Below, piece after piece: positions 33,422 through 42,473 of a stretch of DNA of 64,000 bases. The translations under genes were made by a program, and so were the position numbers. Origin of the DNA: an uncultured Eubacterium sp. (lineage in GTDB: Bacteria; Bacillota; Clostridia; Lachnospirales; Lachnospiraceae); the NCBI GenBank assembly GCA_910589595.1, contig CAJUTM010000016.1, positions 1 through 64,000 on the forward strand. Reading direction: 5' to 3'. Every line of letters begins with the position of its first letter. Position 1 is the first letter of the stretch. The notes under the pieces were generated by a model. It saw nothing but the letters and a program-made list of their open reading frames with translations. It made no database searches and had not been told where the DNA came from.

Positions 33422-34240
33422 TTACTGTATTCTCTTCTGCATTTCCTCTGCCAGACGGATGGTCTTGGCAAGTTCTTCATGAATCTCACTGATACTGTCC
33501 ATATGAGATTTTGCCACGCCGTTGACATCCTTAATTGAAGAATTTACTTCCGTCAAATGCTCCTGCATAATATTTAACTTATCGCCAATCTCCTTTGCCG
33601 AACTCCCGCTGTCGTTGGCAAGTTCTCCCATGCTGTTGGCAACGACGGCAAAACCGCGTCCGGCATCGCCGCTGCGGGCCGCCTCAATCGATGCATTCAA
33701 TGCCAGAATATTCGAACGGGAGGCATTTCCACTGATTTTCTGAACGACATCCGTAACATCCTGTACATCATCATTAATGCCGTCTGTCAGTTCCGTCATA
33801 CCCGATAACATTTCAAACAGGCTCTTAATTCCGTCAATCACAGTTTGCAGCGATTTGTCAATAGCCTGTATGGAATCCTGAAAATCCTGTGTCATGTCTT
33901 TCACCTGCTCTTTATCACCAATCGAATAGCAATAAGTGAGACAGCCGACAACCTTATCCTCATCTTTCACGGGTACAAGTAACCCCTCAAATGCCGCCCC
34001 CATCACTTCTTTTGGTAAAAAGTTCTTCTTTTTTCTGCCGGTAGCCATCACTTCATCAAAGCCGCCTGTAATGTCATCCATCTTTTCTCCCAAACGAAGT
34101 TTCGGCGTTTCCCCTTCAGGTATGGCATATCCGCACAGAACACTATCCTCGTCGAGTACCGATATGTATGATTCTTCTCCTAAAATTTGGTGCAATAAAG
34201 GAAGAATATCAATAATTTTTTGCAATTCCTCATTTACCAT
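33422..34240 (-). CDS. Soluble methyl-accepting chemotaxis-like protein
   Basis: A 272-residue receptor with no membrane segment. The N-terminal 110 residues form a small sensory domain of unknown ligand; the C-terminal half is a short MCP signalling hairpin with the conserved tip I-L-A-L-N-A-S-I-E-A-A-R-S-G-D-A-G-R-G-F-A-V-V-A. The tip should bind CheA and CheW. Its class is short, as in other cytosolic Firmicute receptors. The ATG at 34240 follows GGAGG. It is separated from the main chemosensory operon by the CoA-transferase gene. Confidence 0.88.
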   Translation of the reverse strand: MVNEELQKIIDILPLLHQILGEESYISVLDEDSVLCGYAIPEGETPKLRLGEKMDDITGGFDEVMATGRKKKNFLPKEVMGAAFEGLLVPVKDEDKVVGCLTYCYSIGDKEQVKDMTQDFQDSIQAIDKSLQTVIDGIKSLFEMLSGMTELTDGINDDVQDVTDVVQKISGNASRSNILALNASIEAARSGDAGRGFAVVANSMGELANDSGSSAKEIGDKLNIMQEHLTEVNSSIKDVNGVAKSHMDSISEIHEELAKTIRLAEEMQKRIQ

Positions 34241-34328
34241 GATGAGCCTCCTTCTCTTCTCTACGATAGTTATTGCTTCCATTGTAACATAAGCGGAACA
34301 AAAAAGAAAGAGCGTTATCGACTTCTTT

Positions 34329-35669
34329 CTACTTGCGGTTGCTCCTGCGCCATATTTTTCTCTTTTCAGCCTCTTTCACCAGTAAATCACGAAATGCGGG
34401 GTGGGCAATGGATATGAGAGCCTCTGCCCGCTCCCATGTAGAACGCCCCTCCAAATTTACAACGCCGTATTCTGTAGCCAGAAAATATACCTGACTCCGC
34501 GGAGAAGTAATGATATCACCGTCAAACTGGGGGCGGATTCGGGAATGCGTCTCTCCCTCCCTGTCCACATAGACCGAGCTCATACAGATAAACGCCTTAC
34601 CCCCCCGCGATGCGGAAGCGCCAATGAGGAAATCCAACTGACCTCCCGTACCGCTAATCTGCCTTGCCCCGAAACTCTCCGCGGCAACCTGTCCGTACAA
34701 ATCAACGGCCACACAACTGTTAATCGATACCATATTATCAATCTGGGCAATGATGTTTGGACGATTCACGTATTCTAACGGGTACGCCGCCACTCCGGAA
34801 TTATCATCCAGCCACTCATATAATTCCTTGGAGCCGACCGCACAGCCGAATACGCCCTTTCCCTTGTCAATGCGCTTCTTACGGTTCGTCAATTTCCCTG
34901 CCAAATACATCTGCAGGTAGGCATCGGAACACAATTCCGTGTGCATTCCCAAATCTTTTAAATCCGACTGCGCTATCATGGCGCCAACTGCATTTGGCAT
35001 ACTTCCGATTCCTAATTGCAGCGTGGCCCCGTCGACCATGTGGGGAATGATTAATTCTGCTATCTTACAGTCTGTCTCCGTCGGCTCCGGTGCGAAAACA
35101 CTTGCAATCGGTTCATGTTCTCCCTCAACGATATAATCAACTTCCGATATATGAATACACTCGTCGTACCCCCCTCTTACCCGGGGAAGATTTTCATTCA
35201 CTTCCACAATAACCGTTTTCGCCATTCGGATAATCGGAGCTGCCACTCCGGTATTGACAGACAAGTTAAAAAAACCATGCTTGTCCATCGGAGTAACACT
35301 CAACATTACTACGTCTACATGCAGAAAATATTCATAATACGCTGCATTATTATGAAACACCATAGGGATGTAATAACATAATCCCTTATCGCATAACCGT
35401 CTCTCGTACGATGAGCAGTGCCAACTGTGATAAACGAAATGCTCCTGACTTTCATCACATTCCGCCACTGCAATCGGGCCTGAAATTAGATTGCCGCGAA
35501 TCTTGACATCCGTTAACTCTTCTTTTCTTGCTGCCAGTGCGCGGTCTAACAGGACGGGCTTTCCGAGAGAACTGGTATAATCGACCCAATCACCGCTTTT
35601 TACAACAGAAACCGCTTCCTCCGGTGAGCGGAGTTTTTTCCTGTAATCCACCGAGAAATCTTTTAACAT
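34329..35669 (-). CDS. Butyryl-CoA:acetate CoA-transferase family protein
   Basis: A 446-residue class I CoA-transferase of the acetyl-CoA hydrolase/transferase family. The motifs W-V-D-Y, G-I-G-S-M-P-N-A-V and the catalytic Glu region G-Q-V-A-A-E-S-F-G-A-R-Q-I-S-G-T-G-G-Q-L-D-F are intact. Clostridial members exchange CoA between butyryl-CoA and acetate as the last step of butyrate formation; 4-hydroxybutyrate or propionyl-CoA transferases look similar, so substrate is not certain. It is monocistronic, preceded by a long-loop inverted repeat. Confidence 0.88.
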   Translation of the reverse strand: MLKDFSVDYRKKLRSPEEAVSVVKSGDWVDYTSSLGKPVLLDRALAARKEELTDVKIRGNLISGPIAVAECDESQEHFVYHSWHCSSYERRLCDKGLCYYIPMVFHNNAAYYEYFLHVDVVMLSVTPMDKHGFFNLSVNTGVAAPIIRMAKTVIVEVNENLPRVRGGYDECIHISEVDYIVEGEHEPIASVFAPEPTETDCKIAELIIPHMVDGATLQLGIGSMPNAVGAMIAQSDLKDLGMHTELCSDAYLQMYLAGKLTNRKKRIDKGKGVFGCAVGSKELYEWLDDNSGVAAYPLEYVNRPNIIAQIDNMVSINSCVAVDLYGQVAAESFGARQISGTGGQLDFLIGASASRGGKAFICMSSVYVDREGETHSRIRPQFDGDIITSPRSQVYFLATEYGVVNLEGRSTWERAEALISIAHPAFRDLLVKEAEKRKIWRRSNRK

Positions 35670-35720
35670 AACAACACCCCCTGCAGAAGAAATTTACTTT
35701 CATAACATCTTTAATAAAAC

Positions 35721-35794
35721 AAGAAAGTATAAATCATTCAAAGCAAAGATATCCGCAACACGAATAAGTGCATCTCACTGACTTATACTTTCTT
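35721..35794. repeat. 12-bp inverted repeat upstream of the CoA-transferase gene
   Basis: AAGAAAGTATAA (35721-35732) and TTATACTTTCTT (35783-35794) are perfect complements 50 bases apart. It could form a long leader hairpin or be paired operator half-sites for a regulator of the CoA-transferase gene, which starts about 50 bases away. Confidence 0.55.
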
Positions 35795-35856
35795 ATTTGC
35801 ATTATAAACCGATTCTAACCGGCATTTATTTCCTGTCTCTTAACGATTTACGCTGA

Positions 35857-37329
35857 TTAATACTTACCGAAATCATCATCGAAAGAAATGATACTTTCGC
35901 TCATTGTCGCAGCGCCACCGCCTGCCGAAGCGCTACTGCTTCCTCCGCTAAAGGACTGCGAGCCGTTACCAAGGTTATAAATAGCAAGCATTTCACGCAT
36001 TCTCGCCGCCTGATTGGACAATTCTTCACTGGCTGCCGCACACTGCTCACTCGTTGCCGAATTCGTCTGAACTACCTGAGATACCTGTGTAATTGCCTGC
36101 TCAATCTGTGCAACAGCCGTTGCCTGATAGTTAGAAGACTCAGCAATACCATTAATAATCTTCTCACTTTCCTGTACAACACGTGAAATTTCTTCCATTG
36201 CTTTCGCTGTATCGTCAACAATTCTTGAACCTGAGCCCACTTTCTCAATCGAATCTTCAATCAATTCTGCTGTTTCTGCTGAAGCAGCGGCACTCTTGGC
36301 AGCAAGGCTTCTAACTTCCTCTGCTACGACAGCAAAGCCTTTTCCTGCTTCTCCTGCTCTAGCAGCCTCAACAGCGGCATTCAAAGCAAGGATGTTTGTC
36401 TGGAATGCAATATCATCAATTGTTTTAATAATCTTGGAAATACTCTCGGATGATTTGTTAATATCCTGCATGGCAGCCATTGTATCATGCATCTGCTTAT
36501 TTCCCTGTTTTACATCGTCGATTGCACGAACGACAAGGCCAGCCGCCTCGTTAGCCTGCTCTGCATTTCCTTTTGTCTTTTCTGCGATTTCATTAATGGA
36601 AGCAGTAATCTCCTGAATAGCGCTTGCCTGCTCTGTAGAACCCTGTGCCAATGCCTGACTGGCGCTCGCTACCTGAGATGAGCTGACGCTTACCTGAGAA
36701 CCGGCGTCACTGACATTGGACAGCGCATGCAAGTTGTCCTCTACCAATTTCTTTAACGCATTGCCCAGCATATCTTCATTGGATTTAGGATTAACCTGAA
36801 CCGTCAGGTTTCCACCTGCTACTTCTTCAGCAATCATAGCCTGTGTCTTAATATTTTCAATTACTTGTGTATATTCGTCAACGAGTTCTCCAAACTCATC
36901 ATTCGCATATTTGACTAACGTAATATCCGTATGTCCTAACGCTATTCGCTTCGCCGCATCTGACAACTGTCTCACAGACCTTGCAATCTGCTTGATTAAG
37001 GACAGCGCCAAAATAATCGTAACTATAACAGATACTGCAACGATAGCCAGACTAACATAATTGGACAGGTTGGCTGTGCGATTGATGTCATCCATACCTT
37101 CCGTTTTGGAAACCTGAATTGCATCTGTCACCACTTTTGCTTTCTTTTCATCTGCACCAATCTCTTTCATTGTGTTCTGAATGCTTGTAAATTCTTCTTC
37201 CTGCATCTCGGATACCGAATTTTTAATTCTGTTTACAGAAGTCATTCCTGCTATTGCATTTACACTTGTAAGAATTACCAGAATAACAAAGGTTATTATC
37301 ATTTTTGTTTTCATCGTCAAGTTTTTCAT
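35857..37329 (-). CDS. Methyl-accepting chemotaxis protein (membrane)
   Basis: A 490-residue receptor. Helix 1 is at residues 9-28 and helix 2 at about 92-112, leaving only about 65 residues outside, a minimal sensor. A HAMP domain and a full MCP signalling domain follow, with the tip T-N-I-L-A-L-N-A-A-V-E-A-A-R-A-G-E-A-G-K-G-F. The C-terminus is Gly/Ser-rich and acidic with no CheR-tethering pentapeptide. It starts three bases after cheW and ends the chemosensory operon, so it is probably its dedicated receptor. Confidence 0.94.
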   Translation of the reverse strand: MKNLTMKTKMIITFVILVILTSVNAIAGMTSVNRIKNSVSEMQEEEFTSIQNTMKEIGADEKKAKVVTDAIQVSKTEGMDDINRTANLSNYVSLAIVAVSVIVTIILALSLIKQIARSVRQLSDAAKRIALGHTDITLVKYANDEFGELVDEYTQVIENIKTQAMIAEEVAGGNLTVQVNPKSNEDMLGNALKKLVEDNLHALSNVSDAGSQVSVSSSQVASASQALAQGSTEQASAIQEITASINEIAEKTKGNAEQANEAAGLVVRAIDDVKQGNKQMHDTMAAMQDINKSSESISKIIKTIDDIAFQTNILALNAAVEAARAGEAGKGFAVVAEEVRSLAAKSAAASAETAELIEDSIEKVGSGSRIVDDTAKAMEEISRVVQESEKIINGIAESSNYQATAVAQIEQAITQVSQVVQTNSATSEQCAAASEELSNQAARMREMLAIYNLGNGSQSFSGGSSSASAGGGAATMSESIISFDDDFGKY

Positions 37330-37332
37330 AAT

Positions 37333-37887
37333 TTATACCTCTCCTTCTTCGTCAATACCTATATCATTTACTTGTTCCACTACTGATAAATCTTCATCAT
37401 TTAACAATTTATCAGGGTCTAGCAACAGTTTGACGGAATTTCCGACTTTACCGATGCCATAAACATACTTATTTTGCACTTTATCCGTATGTCCGATTTT
37501 CGGAGGCGGAAGAATATTTTCCTCTTTAATCTCAACCACCTCTGCGATTTTCTCCACAATCAGGCCTACTATTGTAGATTTCACATTAATGACAATAATA
37601 CAAGTCCTGTCATTGTACTCAAATGCCTCCTGCTTGAATCTCAGGCGGACATCAATTACGGGAATTACTTTTCCACGCAGATTAATAAGTCCCTTAATAT
37701 AATTTTCAGTTTCCGGAATCGCCGTGATTTCCTGAATCTGAATAATTTCGTTCACATACTGAATGCCCAGTCCGAAATACTCATTCCCTGATTTAAAGGT
37801 CATGTATTTCCCTTTTTCACTATTCGCATCATGTGAAATATCCTGAGTTTCTTCTGCATGTTTTTTCATTTCGCTCATTTCATCCAT
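37333..37887 (-). CDS. cheW: Chemotaxis coupling protein CheW
   Basis: A 184-residue CheW that links receptors to CheA. The CheW beta-barrel begins at about residue 30 with Y-M-T-F-K-S-G-N-E-Y-F-G-L and continues to I-E-E-N-I-L-P-P-P, with V-N-E-I-I and R-G-K-V-I-P-V-I-D sites. A short acidic extension of about 25 residues at each end is unusual. It lies between cheA and the receptor gene with short gaps. Confidence 0.92.
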   Translation of the reverse strand: MDEMSEMKKHAEETQDISHDANSEKGKYMTFKSGNEYFGLGIQYVNEIIQIQEITAIPETENYIKGLINLRGKVIPVIDVRLRFKQEAFEYNDRTCIIVINVKSTIVGLIVEKIAEVVEIKEENILPPPKIGHTDKVQNKYVYGIGKVGNSVKLLLDPDKLLNDEDLSVVEQVNDIGIDEEGEV

Positions 37888-37912
37888 ATGATTACCGTTC
37901 CTTTCTATAATC

Positions 37913-40078
37913 TTATTCCATTAATCCGGCGGCATCCAGAATTAAAGCAATGCTTCCGTCACCAAGCTGTGTACAACCAGATAAGCCTTTGACTTTCTTG
38001 ATGTAAGAAGGAATCGGTTTTACCACAATTTCCTGTTCACCAATCAGCTTGTCAACAAAAAGACAGACTCTCTGTTCTTCCACCTCCAGAATTAACATTA
38101 TTCCGTCCTCCACGGATTCCTGATACTGCTCTAAACCGTACCATCTGCCCAAGCGGAGTACCGGATAACATTCGCCTCGTATCATGATATACTCATCGCC
38201 ATTTGGCTCATAAATCATCATATCTTCCTTGACACGGACAAATTCCTTAATCACACCTGTTTCCAATACAAAAGAGGAATTTCCTGTTTCCATTACAATT
38301 CCATCGACAATCGCAAGTGTGAGCGGTATTTTGAGGCTCATAACACTGCCCAATCCCGGTGTGCTCTCAATATCGAGCATACCTCCAATGGATTGAAGAT
38401 TTTGGACTACAACGTCCATACCAACTCCACGTCCGGAGTATTCCGTAACCTGTTCGTTCGTGGAAAAACCGGGAAGCGTAATAAACTGAAACACCTCTTT
38501 ATCCGTATAAGATGAATCTGCTTTACTGTCATCCAGCAACTGCTGTTTTCTCGCTTTCGCCAGTATTTTTTCGCGGTCAAGCCCGGCTCCATTATCCTCA
38601 ACGCTAATCCAAACTTTACCGGCCTCTGTCTTGGCAGACAAAGTAATCTTCCCTTTCTCCGCTTTCCCACTGTCTACCCGTTCTTCATTTGTTTCAATTC
38701 CGTGGTCAACGGCATTTCTTACCAAATGCATCAACGGATCCGAAATATGTTCTATTATATTTTTATCTACTTCCGTGTGTTCCCCTACCATTTCAAACTC
38801 AATATCCTTACCAAGTTTTCTGGAAACATCAAAGACGATACGGTTCATCTTTTGGAACGTATTTGTCAAAGGAACCATTCGCATCGACATGATAACATCT
38901 TGTAAATCTGTCGATATCTTTGACAACTGTGCAGCAGCCTTATTGAAGCGGTCCAAATTAAGTCCGGGTACTTTCAAATCAGGGTTCTGCAACACAACTG
39001 ATTCGGAAATAACAAGCTCCCCTATTAAATCCATCAACTGGTCCATTTTCTTTACATTGACACTGATGAACGAAGCTTTCTCCACCTTTGCCCTGTCTTT
39101 CGCCAGTTTCTTTGGTCTGCCCGGCTCTTTTGATTTAATAACAAAATCACCCGGCGCTATCTTCTTCTTTTCCGGCGCTTTTGGCTCCTCGTCTTTCGTC
39201 TCTTGGGCAGCTTTTTCTTCCGCTTTGTTTTCAATGTCCTCTACGCTGGATTCCAAATCAATTACCATCGGCTCCTGCTCACCGAAATCAAAGCCCTGAA
39301 GGAACTCTTCTGCCTTACATTCATAGATATCTACCTTTTCAATATCATATCCGATGCCGATGAGTTCACGTATCTCTTCTTCCGTACACTGTGCCTGTAA
39401 GAGAATACGAAAACCATCTTCCAAAATGGTCTGTGCGCTCGCCTCATCCGAAATAATGTCTTCCGGTGAGTACAACAAATCTTCCGCAATTTCTTTGAGG
39501 GCATACACCGTCTTATAGGCATGGACATTTGACATCTCCGTTTCCGGATAAAAAGTTATGTAAATTTTGTAAAAGCGACTGGCGCTTGTCGCAACCGGCG
39601 CAATATAAAACTGCTTCGGTTCTTCATGCACATTCTCGGGTGGCGGGTCTTCCCCCTCCTGCGCCGCACCATTCTTAATTTCATTCAAAAATTTGTCCAA
39701 ATCCGCTATAATAGCGCTGGCATCACCATCAACCGGGTCGCCATTGCGAATCTTTTCCATCTCATTTGAAATGAAGTCTTCCACCGCTAACACATGCTCC
39801 ACCAAGTCAAGGTGAGGTACATTTTCGGGATGGGATTCTCTCAGATAATAAAAGACATCCTCTAGCTTATGAGACACAGCTGTTATATCATCAAACATCA
39901 TGATTCCCGAAGAGCCTTTAATGGTATGCATGGTTCTGAATATTTCATTAATGCTGTCTTCATCAAAGCATTCTGCATCCTTCTGTTCCAAAACGGTTTC
40001 CTGAAGCTGTTCCAACAACTGACCATTTTCAAACAGATACATGTCAAGCATGCCGTCTGTGTTAAATTCTTCAGACAT
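37913..40078 (-). CDS. cheA: Chemotaxis histidine kinase CheA
   Basis: A 721-residue kinase. The HPt domain holds His51 (T-M-H-T-I-K-G-S-S-G); an acidic linker with a P2-like region spans about 140-300. The dimerization helices start near V-K-K-M-D-Q-L-M-D-L-I-G-E-L-V-I; the ATPase domain shows N-A-V-D-H-G-I-E, the N-box, and G-R-G-V-G-M-D-V-V, the G2 box; a CheW-like domain closes it. It phosphorylates CheY and CheB in response to receptors. A 100-base gap separates it from cheY upstream. Confidence 0.96.
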   Translation of the reverse strand: MSEEFNTDGMLDMYLFENGQLLEQLQETVLEQKDAECFDEDSINEIFRTMHTIKGSSGIMMFDDITAVSHKLEDVFYYLRESHPENVPHLDLVEHVLAVEDFISNEMEKIRNGDPVDGDASAIIADLDKFLNEIKNGAAQEGEDPPPENVHEEPKQFYIAPVATSASRFYKIYITFYPETEMSNVHAYKTVYALKEIAEDLLYSPEDIISDEASAQTILEDGFRILLQAQCTEEEIRELIGIGYDIEKVDIYECKAEEFLQGFDFGEQEPMVIDLESSVEDIENKAEEKAAQETKDEEPKAPEKKKIAPGDFVIKSKEPGRPKKLAKDRAKVEKASFISVNVKKMDQLMDLIGELVISESVVLQNPDLKVPGLNLDRFNKAAAQLSKISTDLQDVIMSMRMVPLTNTFQKMNRIVFDVSRKLGKDIEFEMVGEHTEVDKNIIEHISDPLMHLVRNAVDHGIETNEERVDSGKAEKGKITLSAKTEAGKVWISVEDNGAGLDREKILAKARKQQLLDDSKADSSYTDKEVFQFITLPGFSTNEQVTEYSGRGVGMDVVVQNLQSIGGMLDIESTPGLGSVMSLKIPLTLAIVDGIVMETGNSSFVLETGVIKEFVRVKEDMMIYEPNGDEYIMIRGECYPVLRLGRWYGLEQYQESVEDGIMLILEVEEQRVCLFVDKLIGEQEIVVKPIPSYIKKVKGLSGCTQLGDGSIALILDAAGLME

Positions 40079-40178
40079 ATTCTTCTCCTTTCCTGCATAT
40101 TCTATGTTCTTCCGTCAGGCTATAATATAATCCATCATAGCCGCCTGCGCCCCTCGCAAGAGAACTTGCTCGGTTCAC

Positions 40179-40574
40179 TTAAGGTATCAGGTCTAGTTTT
40201 TTTAATGCCTGCTCAAACTTATCCTGATCGATAGGCTTTCCTGAATAAATGGTACAGCCCAATTCAAATGCCATATTGACATTTTTCTCATCGTTTAAAG
40301 CGGTCGTCATAATAACCTTGACTGCTTTATCCTCTGGAATATTTCTCTCCTTTTCCAGATTACGAATACCCATAAGTGACTGGTATCCATCCATGACCGG
40401 CATCATAATATCAAGACATACCAAATCATAGGGTTCCCCATCTTCCAAAGCCATCATAAATGCGTCGACTGCTTCCATTCCGTCTACAGTTACATCGCAT
40501 TCACCATACTTTGACAGGAAACTTACCATAAACTTCCTTGTTACAAAATCGTCTTCTGCCAATAGAATCCTCAT
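40179..40574 (-). CDS. cheY: CheY-like single-domain response regulator
   Basis: A 131-residue receiver. The acidic pocket is E7-D8-D9, the phosphorylated Asp is D55 (C-L-D-I-M-M-P), Thr is in M-T-T-A and Lys in S-G-K-P-I. There is no output domain. It would carry the CheA signal to a motor or, since no flagellar genes are visible here, to another target. It sits between cheB and cheA with a 12-base gap to cheB. Confidence 0.92.
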   Translation of the reverse strand: MRILLAEDDFVTRKFMVSFLSKYGECDVTVDGMEAVDAFMMALEDGEPYDLVCLDIMMPVMDGYQSLMGIRNLEKERNIPEDKAVKVIMTTALNDEKNVNMAFELGCTIYSGKPIDQDKFEQALKKLDLIP

Positions 40575-40586
40575 GCTCTCTCTCCT

Positions 40587-41615
40587 TTACATTTTATTCA
40601 ATAATGCGTATGTTCTTCTTGCGATATCCGTTAATTTTTCCTGATGCTGCACGGCTCCCAAATCATAAGCGACTTGCGGCATTCCATATACTACGCAAGT
40701 AGATTCGTCCTGCCCAATCGTCTTGGCGCCTGCCTGTCTCATCGCCAGCAGACCTCTGGCGCCGTCGCCGCCCATTCCTGTCAAAATAATTCCCACAGCA
40801 TGGGAACCAGCCGTTTTCGCTACAGATTCAAACAACACATCTACAGAAGGACAATGTCCGTTTACTCTCTCCCCCCTCTTGCATTCTACCTGATATACAC
40901 CGTTGACCTTAACCAACCTCATATGTTCATCGCCTCCCGGCGCAATCAGCATGTGTCCCGGCAGCACTCTGTCTCCCGTTCTCGCTTCCTTTACCTGAAT
41001 ACGACATTGGTCGTTCAGTCTCTTGGCATACATTTCCGTGAATTTCGGCGGCATATGCTGTACTACGACAATTCCCGGAATATCCGTCCCAAAATCTTTC
41101 ACGACAGAAAAAATTGCCTCTGTACCGCCTGTGGAAGCCCCAATCGCTACAACAAGATTATTTCCCGCAACAGAAAGAGTTTGCTGCTCCTGTGGCATAA
41201 TCGCCTTTTTAATATTACTAATTTTTGCAGTAGAAGCTATTTTAATTTTCACTAACAAATCATTTTTAATAAAACTTTCTAACTGGTCTCTACTTGACAC
41301 TGCAGGTTTCGCCACAAAATCTACCGCCCCCGCATTCAATGCGTCAAAAACTTTATCACTCAAAGAGCTGATAACCACAACCGGAAGCGGGTACTGCGGC
41401 ATTAATTTCCGCAAAAACTCTATCCCGTTCATTCTCGGTAACTCTACGTCAAGCGTCATTACATCCGGTTTGTGACGCACAATGGCGTCCCTAGCCTCGT
41501 AAGGGTCTCTCGCCGTTCCCACAATCTGTATTGCCGGATCCTTGCTCAAATTTTGAACAAGTAACTCTCTAAATACAATTGAATCTTCTACAACTAACAC
41601 TCGTATTGGCCGCAT
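40587..41615 (-). CDS. cheB: Chemotaxis protein-glutamate methylesterase CheB
   Basis: A 342-residue two-domain protein. The receiver (1-120) has the phospho-Asp in T-L-D-V-E-L-P-R-M-N-G; the methylesterase domain has the catalytic Ser in I-G-A-S-T-G-G-T-E-A, a His in V-Q-H-M-P, and the Asp in G-M-G-G-D-G. It removes methyl groups from, or deamidates, receptors for adaptation. It lies 18 bases after cheR. Confidence 0.96.
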   Translation of the reverse strand: MRPIRVLVVEDSIVFRELLVQNLSKDPAIQIVGTARDPYEARDAIVRHKPDVMTLDVELPRMNGIEFLRKLMPQYPLPVVVISSLSDKVFDALNAGAVDFVAKPAVSSRDQLESFIKNDLLVKIKIASTAKISNIKKAIMPQEQQTLSVAGNNLVVAIGASTGGTEAIFSVVKDFGTDIPGIVVVQHMPPKFTEMYAKRLNDQCRIQVKEARTGDRVLPGHMLIAPGGDEHMRLVKVNGVYQVECKRGERVNGHCPSVDVLFESVAKTAGSHAVGIILTGMGGDGARGLLAMRQAGAKTIGQDESTCVVYGMPQVAYDLGAVQHQEKLTDIARRTYALLNKM

Positions 41616-41633
41616 AATTTATACATTCCTTCC

Positions 41634-42440
41634 TTACTTTCTGAATATTGATGGCTGAATTATCTGAAACGGAGTAGAACTTCTATCCAAAGTCTCTGTT
41701 GTTCCGATAAACAAATAACCTCCCGGTTCTAAAGCATCATAAACTCTCTGAACTAAGTCCTTTTTTGTTCTATCATCAAAATATATCATAACATTCCGCA
41801 AAAAGATAGTATGCATTTTCTTTTTAAACGGAAATGGGTCCATCAAATTTAATTGGCGGAAAAGAACTTCATTTTTTAATTCCGGCTTAACATGATACTG
41901 TGTTCCACCGGCTGCGGCTTTGAAAAAGTGTCTTTTCCACTGCTCCGGAAGACTTTCTAATTGGTTGGCGCCATATATTCCCGCAGACGCCTGCTGAAGC
42001 GCTTTCGTTGAAATATCTGTTGCCAAAACTTTCGTATCCCACTGATTTCTCTCCAAACCGAAAAAGTCTGCTAAAACCATGGCAATCATATAAGGTTCTT
42101 CTCCTGTCGAAGCGGCGCCGCACCATATCCGTAAATCCTTTCGTGCGCTTTCTCTCTTCTTGAGCTCGGGAAGCACTACTCCTTTAAAATAGTCAAAATG
42201 CTCAAATTCCCGCATAAAATATGTATGATTCGTCGTCAGGAAATTGACGAGCATTTTTTCTTGATTACCGGTCTGGTCCTGCTCCACAATATCCATAAAA
42301 GCATTGAAGTTCGTATATCCCTGCTTTTTTATATAATTCTCCAAACGGCCGTTTACAATTGTTTTTTTCTGGCTCAAATCAATTCCATATTTTTGTTTCA
42401 TGAAAACTGAAATTCTTCTAAATTCTTCGTCTGTTATCAA
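41634..42440 (-). CDS. cheR: Chemotaxis methyltransferase CheR
   Basis: A 268-residue SAM-dependent enzyme that methylates receptor glutamates. It has an all-alpha N-terminal domain and a Rossmann domain with I-W-C-G-A-A-S-T-G-E-E-P-Y-M, the CheR hallmark, then D-I-S-T-K-A-L and I-F-L-R-N-V-M-I-Y-F. There is no TPR tail. It pairs with CheB, which follows directly. Confidence 0.96.
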   Translation of the reverse strand: MITDEEFRRISVFMKQKYGIDLSQKKTIVNGRLENYIKKQGYTNFNAFMDIVEQDQTGNQEKMLVNFLTTNHTYFMREFEHFDYFKGVVLPELKKRESARKDLRIWCGAASTGEEPYMIAMVLADFFGLERNQWDTKVLATDISTKALQQASAGIYGANQLESLPEQWKRHFFKAAAGGTQYHVKPELKNEVLFRQLNLMDPFPFKKKMHTIFLRNVMIYFDDRTKKDLVQRVYDALEPGGYLFIGTTETLDRSSTPFQIIQPSIFRK

Positions 42441-42473
42441 AGTTCCATTCCTCCGTCAAATGATTTTCTTTTT

